A stretch of DNA of 64,000 nucleotides from Dendrocalamus latiflorus (Eukaryota > Streptophyta > Magnoliopsida > Poales > Poaceae). Shown here in pieces: positions 35,701 through 46,830 of the stretch. Position numbers and translations under genes: made by a program. Location: the NCBI GenBank assembly GCA_017311315.1, contig CM029610.1, forward strand, positions 42,610,870 to 42,674,869, written 5' to 3'. The notes below the pieces were generated by a model. It did no database searches. It was not told where the DNA came from and saw only the letters and a program-made list of their open reading frames with translations. Position 1 is the first letter of the stretch, and each line of letters opens with the position of its first letter.

Positions 35701-38700
35701 GACGTTGTGAATTTTGGCCTTGGGCGGAAGCTGAAGGCGATATGCCACCGTGCCTATCCGTTCCACCACCTGATAAGGACCGTAGTAGCGAGGAGCAAGT
35801 TTGCCTCCGCACTTGTCATTGATGCCAGCAGCCGAGCGGTGGTGAAGACGCAACCATACCCAGTCATCCTCCTTGTACTGAACGTCTCTGTGTTTGGAGT
35901 CATAGTACTGCTTCATTAGATCTTGCGCATGGAGAAGACGGTCGCGGATGTCGGTCAAGAAGGCGTCGCGATCGGCCAGCTGCTTGTCGAGGGCAGCTAC
36001 CCGTGCCAAGCCGGGCTGATAGCTGGCTATCGTCGGAGGCGGGCGACCGTAGATCACCTGAAACGGGGTCGTATGCAGAGCCGTCTGGTATGATGTGTTG
36101 TAGCAGTACTCCGCCCATGGGAGCCATCGCAGCCAGCTACGTGGGCGGTCGCCGGCAAGGCATCTTAGGTAGACTCCCAGAATGCGATTCGTCACTTCGG
36201 ATTGGCCATCTGTTTGAGGATGGAATGCGGAGCTCAGACGAAGTTCGGCCCCAGAGAGAGCGAAAAGCTCTGTCCAGAAGGCGCTGGTGAAGACCGGGTC
36301 GCGATCGCTGACGATGGAGCACGGAATACCATGAAGCCTGACGATGGTGTCGAAGAAAACACGGGCCACCGAAATTGCCGTGTATGGGTGACTGAGGGCG
36401 ATGAAGTGGGCGTACTTTGAGAAGCGGTCAACCACCGTGAGCACCACTGATTTGCCGGCCACCTTGGGAAAACCTTCGACAAAGTCAAGAGCGATGTCTG
36501 CCCAGACCGAGCTTGGTACGGTCAGAGGTTGAAGAAGACCAGTCGGGTGAAGATGGTCTGTCTTGTGTTGCTGGCACACGGAGCAGCCCTGCACAAATTC
36601 ACACACCAGCCGATTGGAATGAGGGTTATAAAATGAAGCTCCGAGGCGATGCAGTGTCTTTTGTACTCCTTCATGTCTGGTGCCATGGGCCGTGGCAAGA
36701 ATCTGTGGCCATAGTGCTGAAGAATCCGGCACGTAAATGCGGCCGCGGTGGAGTACAAACCCGTCGACCGTGGTCCAGGAGGCGCCTGCACAATCCTGCG
36801 CAATTTCTGAGAGTTTGGCGACCAGCTCGGGAAGGTGCGCCGCCTCACGCCGAAGGTCGTCGAACAGCTCCAAGTCAGGACGTGAGAGAGCACAGGCGGC
36901 CATCGCAGTAGTGTCCTCATCCCGGCGAGACAACGCATCAGCAACCGTGTTCAAACGGCCGGGACGGAATTCCACCTGGAAGTCATACCGAAAGAGACGG
37001 CTCACCCATGTATGCTGCGGGATTGTAGAGAGCCGCTGGTCGAGAAGGTACTTGAGGGCGAAGTGGTCCGTGCGTACAGTGAAGGAGCGCCCCCAGAGGT
37101 AGGGGCACTAATGGCGCACCGCCTTGACCAGTCCTATGAGCTCGCGCTCATAGGCAGCTAATTTGGCATGCTGTGGTGCGATGGCCCTGCTGAAGAAGGC
37201 GATAGGACCGGCGCCTTGGTGGAGGACAGCACCAAACCCAGAGCCCGATGCGTCACAATCGACGGTGAATCCTTTGGAGAAATTCGGGAGCTGCAGGACG
37301 GGACCGGTCGTCAAGGCTGTTTTCAGCGCCATGAAAGCGTCCGAAGCCGCTGATGACCAGCCGAATGCATCCTTTTTTAAGAGCACGGTCAATGGGGAGG
37401 CAATCGCGCCGTAGTTGCTGATGAAGCGGCGGTAATAGCCGGTGAGGCCGAGGAAGCCTCGCAGCGCCTTGAGAGTTCGAGGTTGAGGCCATTGCTGGAC
37501 TGCTTCAACCTTGGATGGATCCATGGCCACCCCGTCCATGGAGATAACGTGGCCCAAATAAGCCACGCTGCGCTCGGCGAAGGTGCACTTGGACCGCTTG
37601 AGAAAGAGCTTGTGAGAGCGAAGGGTGGTGAAGACCGCGCGCACATGCCGCAAGTGTTCCGACCAGGAGGAACTGAAAATCAGGATGTCATCAAAGAAAA
37701 TGAGTACCGAGCGTCGGAGAAAGGGCCGCAGAACCTCGTTCATTAAAGCCTGGAACGTGGAGGGTGCGTTGGAGAGGCCGAAGGACATCACGACGAATTC
37801 GAAGTGGCCATGATGTGTGCGAAATGCTATCTTGTTGATGTCTGCCGGGTGCATACGGACTTGATGATACCCACTGCGGAGATCCAGCTTGGTGAAAAAA
37901 GTAGCCCCCTTGAGTTCGTCGAGTTCGTCGACGACCGGAATCGGGAAGACGTCGCGCACGGTTTTGGCGTTAAGGGCGCGGTAGTCAACGCAGAAACGCC
38001 AGCTCGCATCCTTCTTGCGCACCAGAAGAACGGGGGAGGAAAATGCCGACGTGCTGGGCCTGATGATGCCTTGGCGGAGCATATCAGCGCACTGTTTCTC
38101 GATCTCGTCCTTGAGGAGCTGTGGATAGCGGTAGGGGCGCACCGCAATTGGTGGAGTCCCGGGCAGCAGTGTGATGCGGTGGTCCATGTGGCGTTGTGGA
38201 GGCAGACCGGTTGGTTCCGCAAAGAGGTCGACAAACTCAGTCAGGAGGAGTGACATTAAGTCCTGTTGTCCCATGGCATTGAGCTGAGGCGCGGTTGACA
38301 CGGTTGACGCATCCAAACCATGCCATTTGATACGGTGAGCGTTGCGCCAGAACACCATCGAATGTCGCTCAAAGTCCCAGAGTATGGGACCGAGTGTCTT
38401 GAGCCACCGGCAACCAAGGACCAACTCGTAGTCGTCCAGTGGTAAGACGTAGAGATCGATGCCGAACCGCTCTCCCCCGATGGTCACCGGAACTTGCTGG
38501 CAGACGCCTTCCGAAGGGACACGGTCGCCGTTGGCCACACCCACGGTGAGGCCTGGGCGCGGTTCTGGCACCAGGCCGAGGCGGCGTGCCGTGGTGGATG
38601 CGACGAAGGAGTGGGTGGAGCCGGAATCGACCAGGGCGCGAAGCGTCTACGTGGCGATGGTGACCGGCAGCCGCATCGTGTCCGTGGTCTTGATGCCGGT

Positions 38701-41700
38701 GAGGGCGTGAAGCGAAATCTCGACATTGTCGGTGGAAGCCGATTCCTCATCGACGGCGTCGTCCCCAAGAATATCTTCATCCAATTCCATGAGATAAAGG
38801 CCCTTCATGGTGCACTGCTTGACGTGTTCACGGGAGAACTTCTCCGGACAATTGAAGCAGAGACCATCCATGCGGCGCTGCGCCATCTCTTGAGGGGAGA
38901 GACGTTTGAAACGCGTGCCTGGGGGCGGAGCCGTCTTGGTCGGAGCCGGAGGTGTGGGAAGAGGGAGCCTGGACGTCGGGGCGCCGAACGGTGTGCGCGG
39001 CGTGGCGATGACCGGAACCGCCGGCACGCGAGGCGCGGACGCCGCCCGTGGGGGAGCCCGGGCCGCAGGATGGGTCTCCTCGTCGTCCAATTGGAGGCGT
39101 CGTTCGAAGGCCCTGGAGAGCGCCATCGCGTCGTCGAGGGTCGCCGGACATTGGAGCTCGACATCGGTTTGGAGGGGATTCCCGAGGCCGGCAGTGTATA
39201 TGTCTATTTGTTGCTGCTCGGTGACGTTCTTACAGCGGGCCAACAGAGGCAAGAATTGTGCTTGGTATTCTTCCACCGTCCCAGTGCGGCGGAGTTGCAT
39301 CAGAGCGCCCAGCGCATTGGAGCGGACCGGCGGACCAAACCGGCGCTGCACACGATCGACGAACTGCGCCCAGGTGGGTACACCGCTGTTCTGCTCCAGA
39401 CGGTAATACCAATCTTGTGCCCCATCCTCCATGTAGAACGAAGCAAGCCACACCTTCTCCTCTTCCGGCGTGCGATGTGCACGAAAAAATTGTTCAGCCT
39501 TGTGTAGCCACCCAACCGGATCGGCGGAGCCATCGTAGCGTGGGAATCGCAGCTTGTGGTTTGATTGGAAAGGAGGAAGCGGCGGCTCCGGCACAGGTTT
39601 CGTCACTTCGTGGCCGCTGTAGGAGCCGCCGGTGTCGAGCTTCTCAGACTGCAGCCGATTGACAGCCACGGTGAGGCGGGATTGGTCGCCTTTCATCGTC
39701 GACATCTCAGTCTTGATGGAGGAAAGATCAGCGAGTATGGCGTCCATGGCGGCCTTGAGATCGGTTGCTGTGAAGGAGTCGCCCATGATCAGGTCGGATG
39801 ATGAGGAGTGCTGCGCAGGAGCGGAAGTCCGGGCGCAAGATCGGAAGTCCGGGCGCCGGGCGCAGAGTAGGGGCGGAAGTAGTCCGGGCGCCGGGCGCAG
39901 AGCAGGGGCGGCGCCGGGCGCAGAGCAGGGGCGGAAGTGGGCTGAAATCCGGGCGCAGGATCGGAAGTCTGATACCAAAGATGTTGTGGTAGATTGGATG
40001 CTAGGGCAGAGAGGCTCGCCCTCCGTGAGGAGGCTCTGAGGTAATCCCTCTTTTCTTTATTAATTCCTTGATGCCCTTATGAATCAGGCTTACACCATTA
40101 TATATAGGCCTTTAGGCCATACTTCCTAAACAATAACTCTTCTCCTTATCAAACTAGGATTCTAACTCTTCTCCTTATCAAACTAGGATTCTAATGTAAA
40201 CAAACTAACTCAGCTGGACTCTGTTGTGGGCGCCTGAGCAGATTGCTTTATGCGGCGTTTATAGTATTTGCCAACAAAAGCGTCCACAACAGTCCACTAC
40301 AGAGGATAAAATGCAATCCAACTTATTAGAACAAGATCAATGTAAAGAAGTCAGGAGCATCAGATTTATTCTAGTACGTTCAGATTTGAGTTCCAAGAAT
40401 AGCAAATCAAGCATAGCATTCCAATTTCCAAATCCTAATGTGCTTATCTACAATAACCATCGTACAGTCAATTCCAAAGACCCAATGTTAACTGTGCTTG
40501 AGATGTTAACAGATATCCTTCAGCTAATCAACAAGGTGCTCAACAGAATTTTGAGGGCAAAAAACTGTTGCTCTTTTTTCCTTGTTTTGTAAGACAGAGC
40601 TTTTGGTTCTCCAATTTGCGACTTAAAAGTTCCTTTGTTACTATCCTCTTTTTAAGATCTACATCATTACTATATAAGCAAAACTAACAAGTTCAAGATG
40701 AAAGCATTGAGATTTTATACACGCATCTGAAGAGTATTGTTTAAATACTTATCGCAAAAAGAAAGGATATTTGTACAAAACATTTGGGAAAAAATGCAGT
40801 GGTTCAACTAATCTTAAAATTATGTACAACTTGCAAGAAAATTAGCAAGATGTTATTTGTTGCGTTTGGCATGTGAGTAATGGTAGGTATGTCTTGCTTT
40901 AGAATACAGCAACATTTTCCTCCCACCATACAAAGGTAACAGACAAGGAAAAAGGTGGAAAGACAATATTCTGAAAAAACCACTAGTAACCACTAATTAC
41001 AACTAAATACCACGAAATCAATTGTTCAAACACCCCCAGCAAAAACACATTACTTGCTCAATCCAGCCCAATTTTGCAAAATAAAGAGTAGACAATGGGC
41101 TTGTTCTTTTTTTTTATTATTTATGGCTGTACCTTATGACTTTTGGCTAAATTTTTTGAATTTTGAGCTATTCGTGATAGAGATTATGGAGAGAAAGATA
41201 TTCGTTTGCGATTTTGGCTGGTACAGATGTTAGGCTTTTAACGTATACTACAATTAACTTGTATACCCCATTTTAAGAAAATACTCTGCTTGAAACTTAG
41301 ATACTGTAGCAAAACTCAAAAACCTTTTTTAGAAGCAGCAAAGAACAGGCCCAATAGTAGATCTTAGTTTGGATGAGGTGCACACCTAGTTGATGAACTG
41401 TCTTATCAAAACATATACATAACCATATTAATACACAATGAAGATTACTTACATACCCTTTCACATGAAAGGCTATACAAGCTAAAGCACCAAGTCATTT
41501 TGACATATATTACCTCTGAAATGGCCCCAGGCCCCTACTTCCCACAACTAGAAGATCAGGCTGGATTCTCTTCACCTCGCTGCAGATAACCTCCTTTGGA
41601 TCCCCTTGTTTAATCCATGCTTCACACCTTATCTGTAACGTAATCAGACAAAAGACAAACCATTAGACACCAAAATTGGCAAATGTTAATGATTGGAGCC

Positions 41701-44188
41701 TGCAATACTGAACTGAAGCAAAAAGGTAAATTATTCAATTACCCCCGATTGATGGCATTGGTTCACGAAGTACTCAAGCAAGTGAAGCCCTCTTATCTTG
41801 TCTCTCTGCTTCATTCTCTGGAAGTCTGCCGGTGATGCATAGATACTGTCCATATCATCAAATCCTTTTGATGACAACAAAACAAACAGTTTATCAGTAG
41901 ACACAAAAACAATTTATTCAAAGATCCAAATGTTTAAGCAAGTACTCAATATTTGCTTGTAGCACAGAAATATAAACTGGGAAACAAATGCTACGTGCAA
42001 GGGTATGTTCCAAGAGTCTTGTTGAGTTCAAATTTTGAAACTCTACAAAAAGTTGGCTAAGTTCATGATGCAAGTCATTTACTGATCAGAGCCGAACATC
42101 CACGCCAAATGAGCCCTGAGCCTGACAGTATGTCTCAAGGCAGGACTTCTATAGCAAACAATTTGTTTGCTCAAACTAACTTTTGTATCTCAGTTATACT
42201 GTATTGTAACATAAAATACTAGCATAGACTGAACAAGTTTGCTGGGCACATCACTTACAGGCAATGAACTATTTCACCTAGTGCAACAGCAGTGACAAAA
42301 AGAAAGGGTAAACACAAGAAGGAAAAGCAATTTAGGCCTTAAGAGAAGTGCTCCCTAAGCTTTCGTTGTCATCCTCTGTTGAATTTCAGGTATTGAATGA
42401 AGTGTCTTTTGTTCCAAAAATCATGAGAAACAAAAGCAGGATTCAGGTAAAATCACTTGAAAGCACAGACACTATTTCATCTCATGCACTAGTTCAAATG
42501 GTATAGCAAAAAGGAAGGGGGGAATACGCCAAGTTTCTAAACAACTCACAGGGCTGCCAATCTCAAAATAGGCTAAATAGGATATTAGAAGGAATAGGTA
42601 GGTACTAAGAGCCGAATGTTGCTGCAACAGCAGCATTTCTTCAAACACTAGAAACAAGTAAAGAGTTGCTAAAGATAATGCTTGGCAGCAGAAACAGAGC
42701 AAAGTAGCGGGAGATAATGTGTCAAAGAAAAAGCATAGGCTGTAAGCTCACAGAAACCCAAGCCAGTCAACAACATGCAATTTAGTCACAAAAGGATGGT
42801 CTAAAGGTGGCAAAAGGAAACTGAGATAAAAGCCTGTGATAAGAGCACTATTCTGTCAAAGGATGCAAGATATGCAGAGACAGCAGAGTCAATAGCACAT
42901 CAACACCTTCCCATGCAAAAGAAAAAAAAAGAAAAGAAACAACACCCTATTTGCAGGAGCTATACTTGAAGTATCATTGAGCATTTTCCTACTAAAGTGG
43001 TAATAATACAAATTATGGAGTCAAAAGAAGCATAAGGTCAGACACCAGAAGTTGGTAAAACATGAGCTTCCATATTCAGACACATTGTCAAGTCTCATCT
43101 GTACAAATAAAAAAAACGCTAACAAAAAAACCACCAGTGTATAGGATGACCGCACTCACATCAATCAAATGGCATTTTCTTTTAAACTATGCAGTATCCC
43201 TTCTGTTCAAAAATAAACTATGCAGTACCCCAGCATATATTTGTTAAGATTAGAGAGAAAATTCTACAATCTACATCTATACAACTAAACACTAGCATCC
43301 AAAAACAGCAAAAGGTCAAAAACCACATGACCGGTACATTATTACGGGCGGCCATTTGGCTTAGAAACACACCATGGAATCAGCCTTTGAAGAAAAGGCA
43401 TTCAATACACCCACCAAAGCTTCTGATCGTGGTGCTGGTAGTGGTACACTTAATTCAGATGCCTCATTACCTACCAACAAGGCAACAACAAACACCACCT
43501 AGCATGGGTAGCCTACTTCCATAGTACATAACATTGACTAATCCTGAATCAGAACAAGGTCCACACAAAGCACCTTATCAAAGAACACTATATATGAAGC
43601 CAAAATAGGATGCTATGAACGGAGCCAATGGCCGAATGCATCAGAAGCATGTAATGACGGATTCATACCAACACTACAGTCTACACTGGTCGCAACAGTT
43701 GATGGATTCGTGTACATAAACAGCTTGATTGCAGTAACGACAGCATCAATCAATACATGGAAACTACCACGCATTTCATCGAACGCCATTAGGGCGTGCT
43801 ACGAACAACTGCGCCATGCTCGAAGAAGATCTACCACCCACATCGAAACATCCCATACTAAGGCGATATATTTGCCACCATGCGCGAGCAGGGAGAACCG
43901 ACGCAAATCATCGAGCACCTCAAGTACGCAGCAGGGGAAGCAAGCGGTCCACACACACGGGCATTCCGCAGATCGAACGAGCGGGGAAGCGCGGGCACAC
44001 GTACCGTCCTCGTCGGGGACCTGGACGTGGAGGAATAGGAGGTGGAAGCCGCCGGTGTTGGAGCGGACAAGCTTGGAGAGCGTCCAGTCGAAGGCGGCGC
44101 GGCAGCTGATGGAGGGGTGCGGGTACCCCTTGAGCGACGACTCGTTCACCGCCATCATCACCTGCGTCGGCGCCGACGAATCCGCCAT
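32762..44188 (-). CDS. Universal stress protein (UspA family), four exons
   Basis: Minus-strand exons: 44188-44005, 41864-41743, 41632-41514 and 32870-32762, with introns of 2140, 110 and 8643 bp. All have GT...AG ends and consistent phases (1, 0, 2), giving 177 residues. The product reads QVMMAVNESSLKGYPHPSIS at the N-terminus, FDDMDSIYASPADF in exon 2, CEAWIKQGDPKEVICSEV in exon 3, and ends QDPVDD. The nucleotide-binding signature G-2x-G-9x-G-T of ATP-type USPs is complete (G133, G136, G146-T147) and is split by intron 3. Family members are small cytosolic alpha/beta proteins of the At3g01520 type, linked to stress responses. Intron 3 contains an intact Reina retrotransposon in the same orientation plus MITEs, so correct splicing must remove all of it. 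Exon sequences show no damage. Confidence 0.92.
33719..33956. mobile_element. MITE-like inverted repeat in USP intron 3
   Basis: Left end GAGCCTATTCATATTAGCTTTT and right end, read inward, GGCACTGTTCGTATTGGCTT form imperfect inverted repeats. The body (ctatagtgtgtactacaat...agataccatagaaa) resembles 41097-41352. The target duplication is unclear. Confidence 0.5.
34297..34554. mobile_element. Stowaway MITE in USP intron 3
   Basis: 258 bp between TA dinucleotides (34295-34296 and 34555-34556). The ends CTCCCTCCGGTCATAAAAG and, from the right, TTCCCCTCGGTCACAAAAG are standard Stowaway termini. Related in body sequence to 6395-6648 (both contain tttgtctcaaaaa). Confidence 0.88.
35129..35438 (-). 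repeat. 3' LTR of Reina-type element
   Basis: 310 bp. It contains a 28-bp internal tandem duplication (aactcttctccttatcaaac type) and encodes, on the minus strand, the last residues of the pol frame. It carries C at 35379 where the other LTR has G (40232). Confidence 0.97.
35357..35665 (-). pseudogene. Chromodomain and pol C-terminus, out of frame
   Basis: The frame from 35812 to 35357 gives VRGRVIPTPASIARARLNRG, then TWELLVRWVGRPDSEATWEQ and FQLEDELF, a plant chromovirus chromodomain that would target integration to particular chromatin. It is shifted relative to the integrase frame by a change in a nine-G (nine-C on the coding strand) run at about 35658-35666. The frame continues across the LTR boundary at 35438 and ends at a TGA within the 3' LTR, so the last 25 or so residues are LTR-encoded. 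Confidence 0.85.
35439..35451 (-). other. Polypurine tract of Reina-type element
   Basis: On the minus strand AGGAGGGCGGAAG directly abuts the 3' LTR start TGTTGTGG, the expected position of the plus-strand primer. Confidence 0.75.
35614..37107 (-). pseudogene. pol: end of RT/RNase H region and integrase
   Basis: Same frame as the RT segment, continuing after TAG at 37110-37108. It begins in RNase H (PYLWGRSFTVRTDHFALKYL), then has the zinc-binding H-H-C-C region (RHEGVQKTLH...CSVCQQHK) and the integrase core with the D-D-E residues visible in WADIALDFVEG, SDRDPVF and QTDGQSEVTNR. The frame terminates at 35614 only because of the homopolymer frameshift just upstream of the chromodomain. Confidence 0.9.
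37108..38646 (-). pseudogene. pol: protease, reverse transcriptase, RNase H start
   Basis: Opens directly after the gag-terminal TAG. The protease motif ALVDSGSTHSF is in this frame upstream of the first ATG (38571), so there is no independent start for it. RT motifs follow: KLDLRSGYHQVRM, FVVMSFGLSNAPSTFQ and the catalytic FFDDILIF (YxDD type). The segment then enters RNase H (FTVDCDASGSGFGAVL) and stops at TAG in the conserved RHW motif. Family members keep gag and pol in one long frame. Confidence 0.92.
38647..39786 (-). pseudogene. gag of Reina-type element
   Basis: The ATG at 39786 starts MGDSFTATDLKAAMDAIL. The capsid region has FPRYDGSADPVGWLHKAEQF and WAQFVDRVQRRFGPP, then a nucleocapsid zinc knuckle CFNCPEKFSREHVKQC. 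The frame ends in TAG (38649-38647) immediately before the protease. Gag itself looks uninterrupted and could be translated alone. Confidence 0.9.
39826..39977 (-). repeat. GC-rich leader repeats and tRNA-Met primer site
   Basis: Between the 5' LTR and gag are several imperfect copies of a phrase reading gtccgggcgccgggcgcaga on the plus strand. The primer-binding site TGGTATCAGA (39977-39968 on the minus strand) matches the 3' end of initiator tRNA-Met and lies four bases from the LTR. Confidence 0.85.
39982..40291 (-). repeat. 5' LTR of Reina-type element
   Basis: 310 bp, identical to 35129-35438 except for one base (40232 G). Confidence 0.97.
41097..41352. mobile_element. MITE with GGGC(C/T)TGTTCTTT ends in USP intron 3
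   Basis: 256 bp. The inverted ends GGGCTTGTTCTTT and GGGCCTGTTCTTT are flanked by AAT on both sides (41094-41096 and 41353-41355). A 3-bp duplication suggests PIF/Harbinger (Tourist), though the canonical duplication is TTA/TAA. It lies about 160 bases from the exon 3 donor of the USP gene. Confidence 0.7.
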
Positions 44189-44780
44189 TGCGCACGCCTC
44201 GCTCGCTCTGCCTGCTGCCTTCCCCAGCAAGAAGAGGAGTTTTGGGGGAAATTTTGTGGAGAGGACAAAAGCCAGGCAGAACACGTTCTTACTTTCTATC
44301 GGCACTATCAGGACATGATTTTCGCTCATTTTGCTATGACCACACGAGTCCAACTGTTCAAAGCCCAAAAGCCTCTCAATTGTTTTGGGTGTTCGTGAAT
44401 CCCACATGTGTATATGACATAAATTCTTTACAATAGAGTAAAATTAGTAGTAAACTGACATTTTAATAGGACTATCGATCATTTACTATCATATCTTTCC
44501 TCATTTTCTACTTCTTTTTCCGCATCTTTATATTAATAATTTTAGGCTTTCATATGAAACATAGGACTTTCTATAAAAAAATGATCAATTCTTGCAAAAA
44601 AACCTTTTTTTAATGAGGCCTTAGTACAGGTAAACAGTGTGGCTTATTTCAACTATAATAAAAGTTATTTTAGGCTATTGTATGTTAATTTCTAGATCAA
44701 ATATGTTTATAGAGCATGTTTTTGAAAATGTAATGCAATCTTGATTATTCTAATTGGCATTGGCCTTTGGTAAAAGAAAT
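44189..44780. promoter_or_regulatory. USP upstream region
   Basis: Lies just upstream of the USP start on the minus strand. The GC content drops sharply beyond about 44290. No TATA box or other motif is assigned with confidence. Confidence 0.3.
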
Positions 44781-45010
44781 GGTCTGTTCTTTTTCAGCTT
44801 TTGGCTTTTCTACAGTAACTATTTCTTTGAACGGATAGTCTTTTCAAGATGGAGTCTACTAGTTAATTATAATATATATTGTACCAACTTCATTTATATC
44901 AGCAAAAACCGCACGTGAATTTCAGTTACTCTGTAATCTCTCACACGAACAGTCTAAAAACAGCAAGCTGCAGCCAAAAACCACAAGTCACAGCAAAAAA
45001 GAATAGGCCC
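44781..45010. mobile_element. MITE-like inverted repeat upstream of USP
   Basis: Left GGTCTGTTCTTTTTCAGCTT and right, read inward, GGGCCTATTCTTTTTTGC. Same terminus style as 41097-41352. The target duplication is not clear. Confidence 0.5.
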
Positions 45011-46794
45011 ATAGTCCACCTTATATCAAAGATTCTTTTCAAAAGCACCGGTCTTTCGTATACATAATGATATTTAGTTAGAAAAACAAATACTTGTTTT
45101 TATAAAATGTCCACTTTATTATAGTTTCATAAACCTAGCAGATTTGAAGTTCCATGATTATGTTTTTACCCACTACTCCACGTATATGTTTCAAAATGAC
45201 TTTATGAGAAAAAAAATGCAATCCAAATATGACATGAAGTTTAAAGAACTGTTGTATGCTTAGAAGAAACTCGAAAATAACATTCGAAAAGAAATAATCT
45301 TTAACTAATATGTAGAATTTTAATCGACGTATGATCTAGACAAAGAAGGAATACTCATCGATTATTGGTTTACTACAGGCATCAAAAAATGTATCATTAG
45401 GAAGACTGCCTGTTTGGTACATGTTGGTGGGCGGGAAGCATTATGTGCTTCAATTAATCATCTATCGATTGCTGTTGACGTCGCTGCGGAGCCTTCGGTA
45501 CTTTCCAGACGTGGCAACACAGTTGCCCGGTCGCCTTTGTCCTGCGGGGCCAACGTGGGATGAAGCGACGCCGTCGCTTACGCGGTCTGGTGGGCCCGCG
45601 GGTACACGTCAGTCCTGATCCACATGAGACCTATGATACAAATGTGCCTCTATTTTAAAATTTTACATCTTTTACTTTTGTAAATATAGTCCTCTCCTTA
45701 AACTCAGTAGCAGCACAACAAAACTTGATAGCATCTACCGAGGCACAGTTGCTCGGTAGCAGGACGCTACCAAGGCCCCAAAAGCAATAGGTCATTAATT
45801 TTCATAATTAACACTGATTAAATGTACGACCGGCTAGTGTCTACGAGCTTCAGGAAAGAGTTAGACTTATAAAAATAGATATATAAAAACTAAATTTAAA
45901 GAAAAAATATCTACATTAGTATTTGTGTGAACAGTTCACGTAAAGACGACGGCTCCCTGCTTACACGTAGGGCCTCCCAGCCCCACATGCACTGTTCCAA
46001 AGTGGGTGAGTCATCCGTGATTCTATTCGGCCGTGGAGAAACCAACCTGCTTTTTGTTTTTTTCCGCATCCTGTCAAAAGCATGAATTATGATGCGTTCT
46101 GATCAGAGTTGGGCTCGATAACTAGTTTTCTTTCTTTGGGGCCTGGGGGCCGAGAGAACCATAATTGGTTGTGAAGACGAGTAAGAGATGGGCTGTTTCA
46201 AGCCATCAAATTTCATAGAATTTTCCGTGGAACTATATAATTTCCGTGAAATTCTTATCAAATTTTCAATCTTAAACGAAGCCTGAGACTAGATCACATC
46301 ATACAACAAAATCCGTGTCCAACTCAAGGCTGATACGCAAATCCTCGTTTCAACCTCACCACCTAGAGCATCGTTCATATCAGAAAGAGAGAGAGAGATG
46401 CACATGACCGGCCTGTCTTGACTGGTAGGCGGAAAGTTGGCTTAACATTTGGGCCACGTTCGAACGGGTCCATTCTGTGGCCCGTGGGCTGCAGAAAATT
46501 AAGGACATGTGTAATCGTTCAAGTTAGCTATCTGTAAGACTATGTTATAGAGGATTTTAAATAATGTAAAGAAGAAAAGGGAAGAGAGAAAGAATAGACG
46601 GTCTTATAGATAGTTTTCTACTAGTACTATTATATAGACAACTATATAGATAAACCATTAATTATATAAAGCTATTATAGATAAATATATAAACAACTCA
46701 TTGTGTGAGTTATTTTTAGTTCTATCTAAAAAATAGCATAGATGTACATTATAAACAACCACCATTTATATCATTATCCGTATCCGTATCATAA
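45011..46794. other. Intergenic, no recognised gene
   Basis: A GC-rich patch is at 45475-45620. AT-rich sequence elsewhere, including a run of tatagata-type words at 46600-46720. No ORF resembles a known protein. Confidence 0.5.
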
Positions 46795-46830
46795 TCTTTA
46801 CTATTATAAAAATATGAGTTGGTGGTTGTC
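46795..46830 (+). mobile_element. Helitron 5' terminus (plus strand)
   Basis: TCTTTACTATTATAAAAATATGAGTT preceded by A, nearly identical to the 5' end of the short element at 30894. No matching 3' end (ACGCACGGG...CTAG) was found on the plus strand downstream, so the element is probably truncated or its end lost. The carA fragment at 47616-47990 lies in the same orientation and is a likely passenger. A roughly 40-bp direct repeat (cctccttctccccccgaacc type) occurs at about 46998-47035 and 47213-47250. Confidence 0.55.

Larger units (their letters stand above)
35129..40291 (-). mobile_element. Reina-type chromovirus (Ty3/gypsy), TSD GTCCA
   Basis: Complete 5163-bp LTR retrotransposon on the minus strand. 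The 310-bp LTRs (39982-40291 is the 5' one, 35129-35438 the 3' one) open TGTTGTGG and close CCACAACA and differ at one base. A GTCCA target duplication flanks it (35124-35128 and 40292-40296). The primer site matches initiator tRNA-Met (TGGTATCAGA). Order is gag, protease, RT, RNase H, integrase, chromodomain, all in one frame except for two in-frame TAG codons and one frameshift. The short LTRs, total length and chromodomain sequence fit the Reina clade. It sits inside USP intron 3 in the same direction as the host gene. It cannot make its full polyprotein as it stands. Confidence 0.95.

Noticed and set aside
39258..39662. Plus-strand ORFs of 100-340 residues opposite gag and pol
   Set aside because: Shadows of the coding strand of the Reina element (GC-rich codons give open antisense frames).
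43374..43505. Plus-strand ORF beginning MESAFEEKAFNTPTKASD in USP intron 1
   Set aside because: About 43 residues, not recognised, antisense within an intron. It might be a transposase scrap, but I cannot support it.
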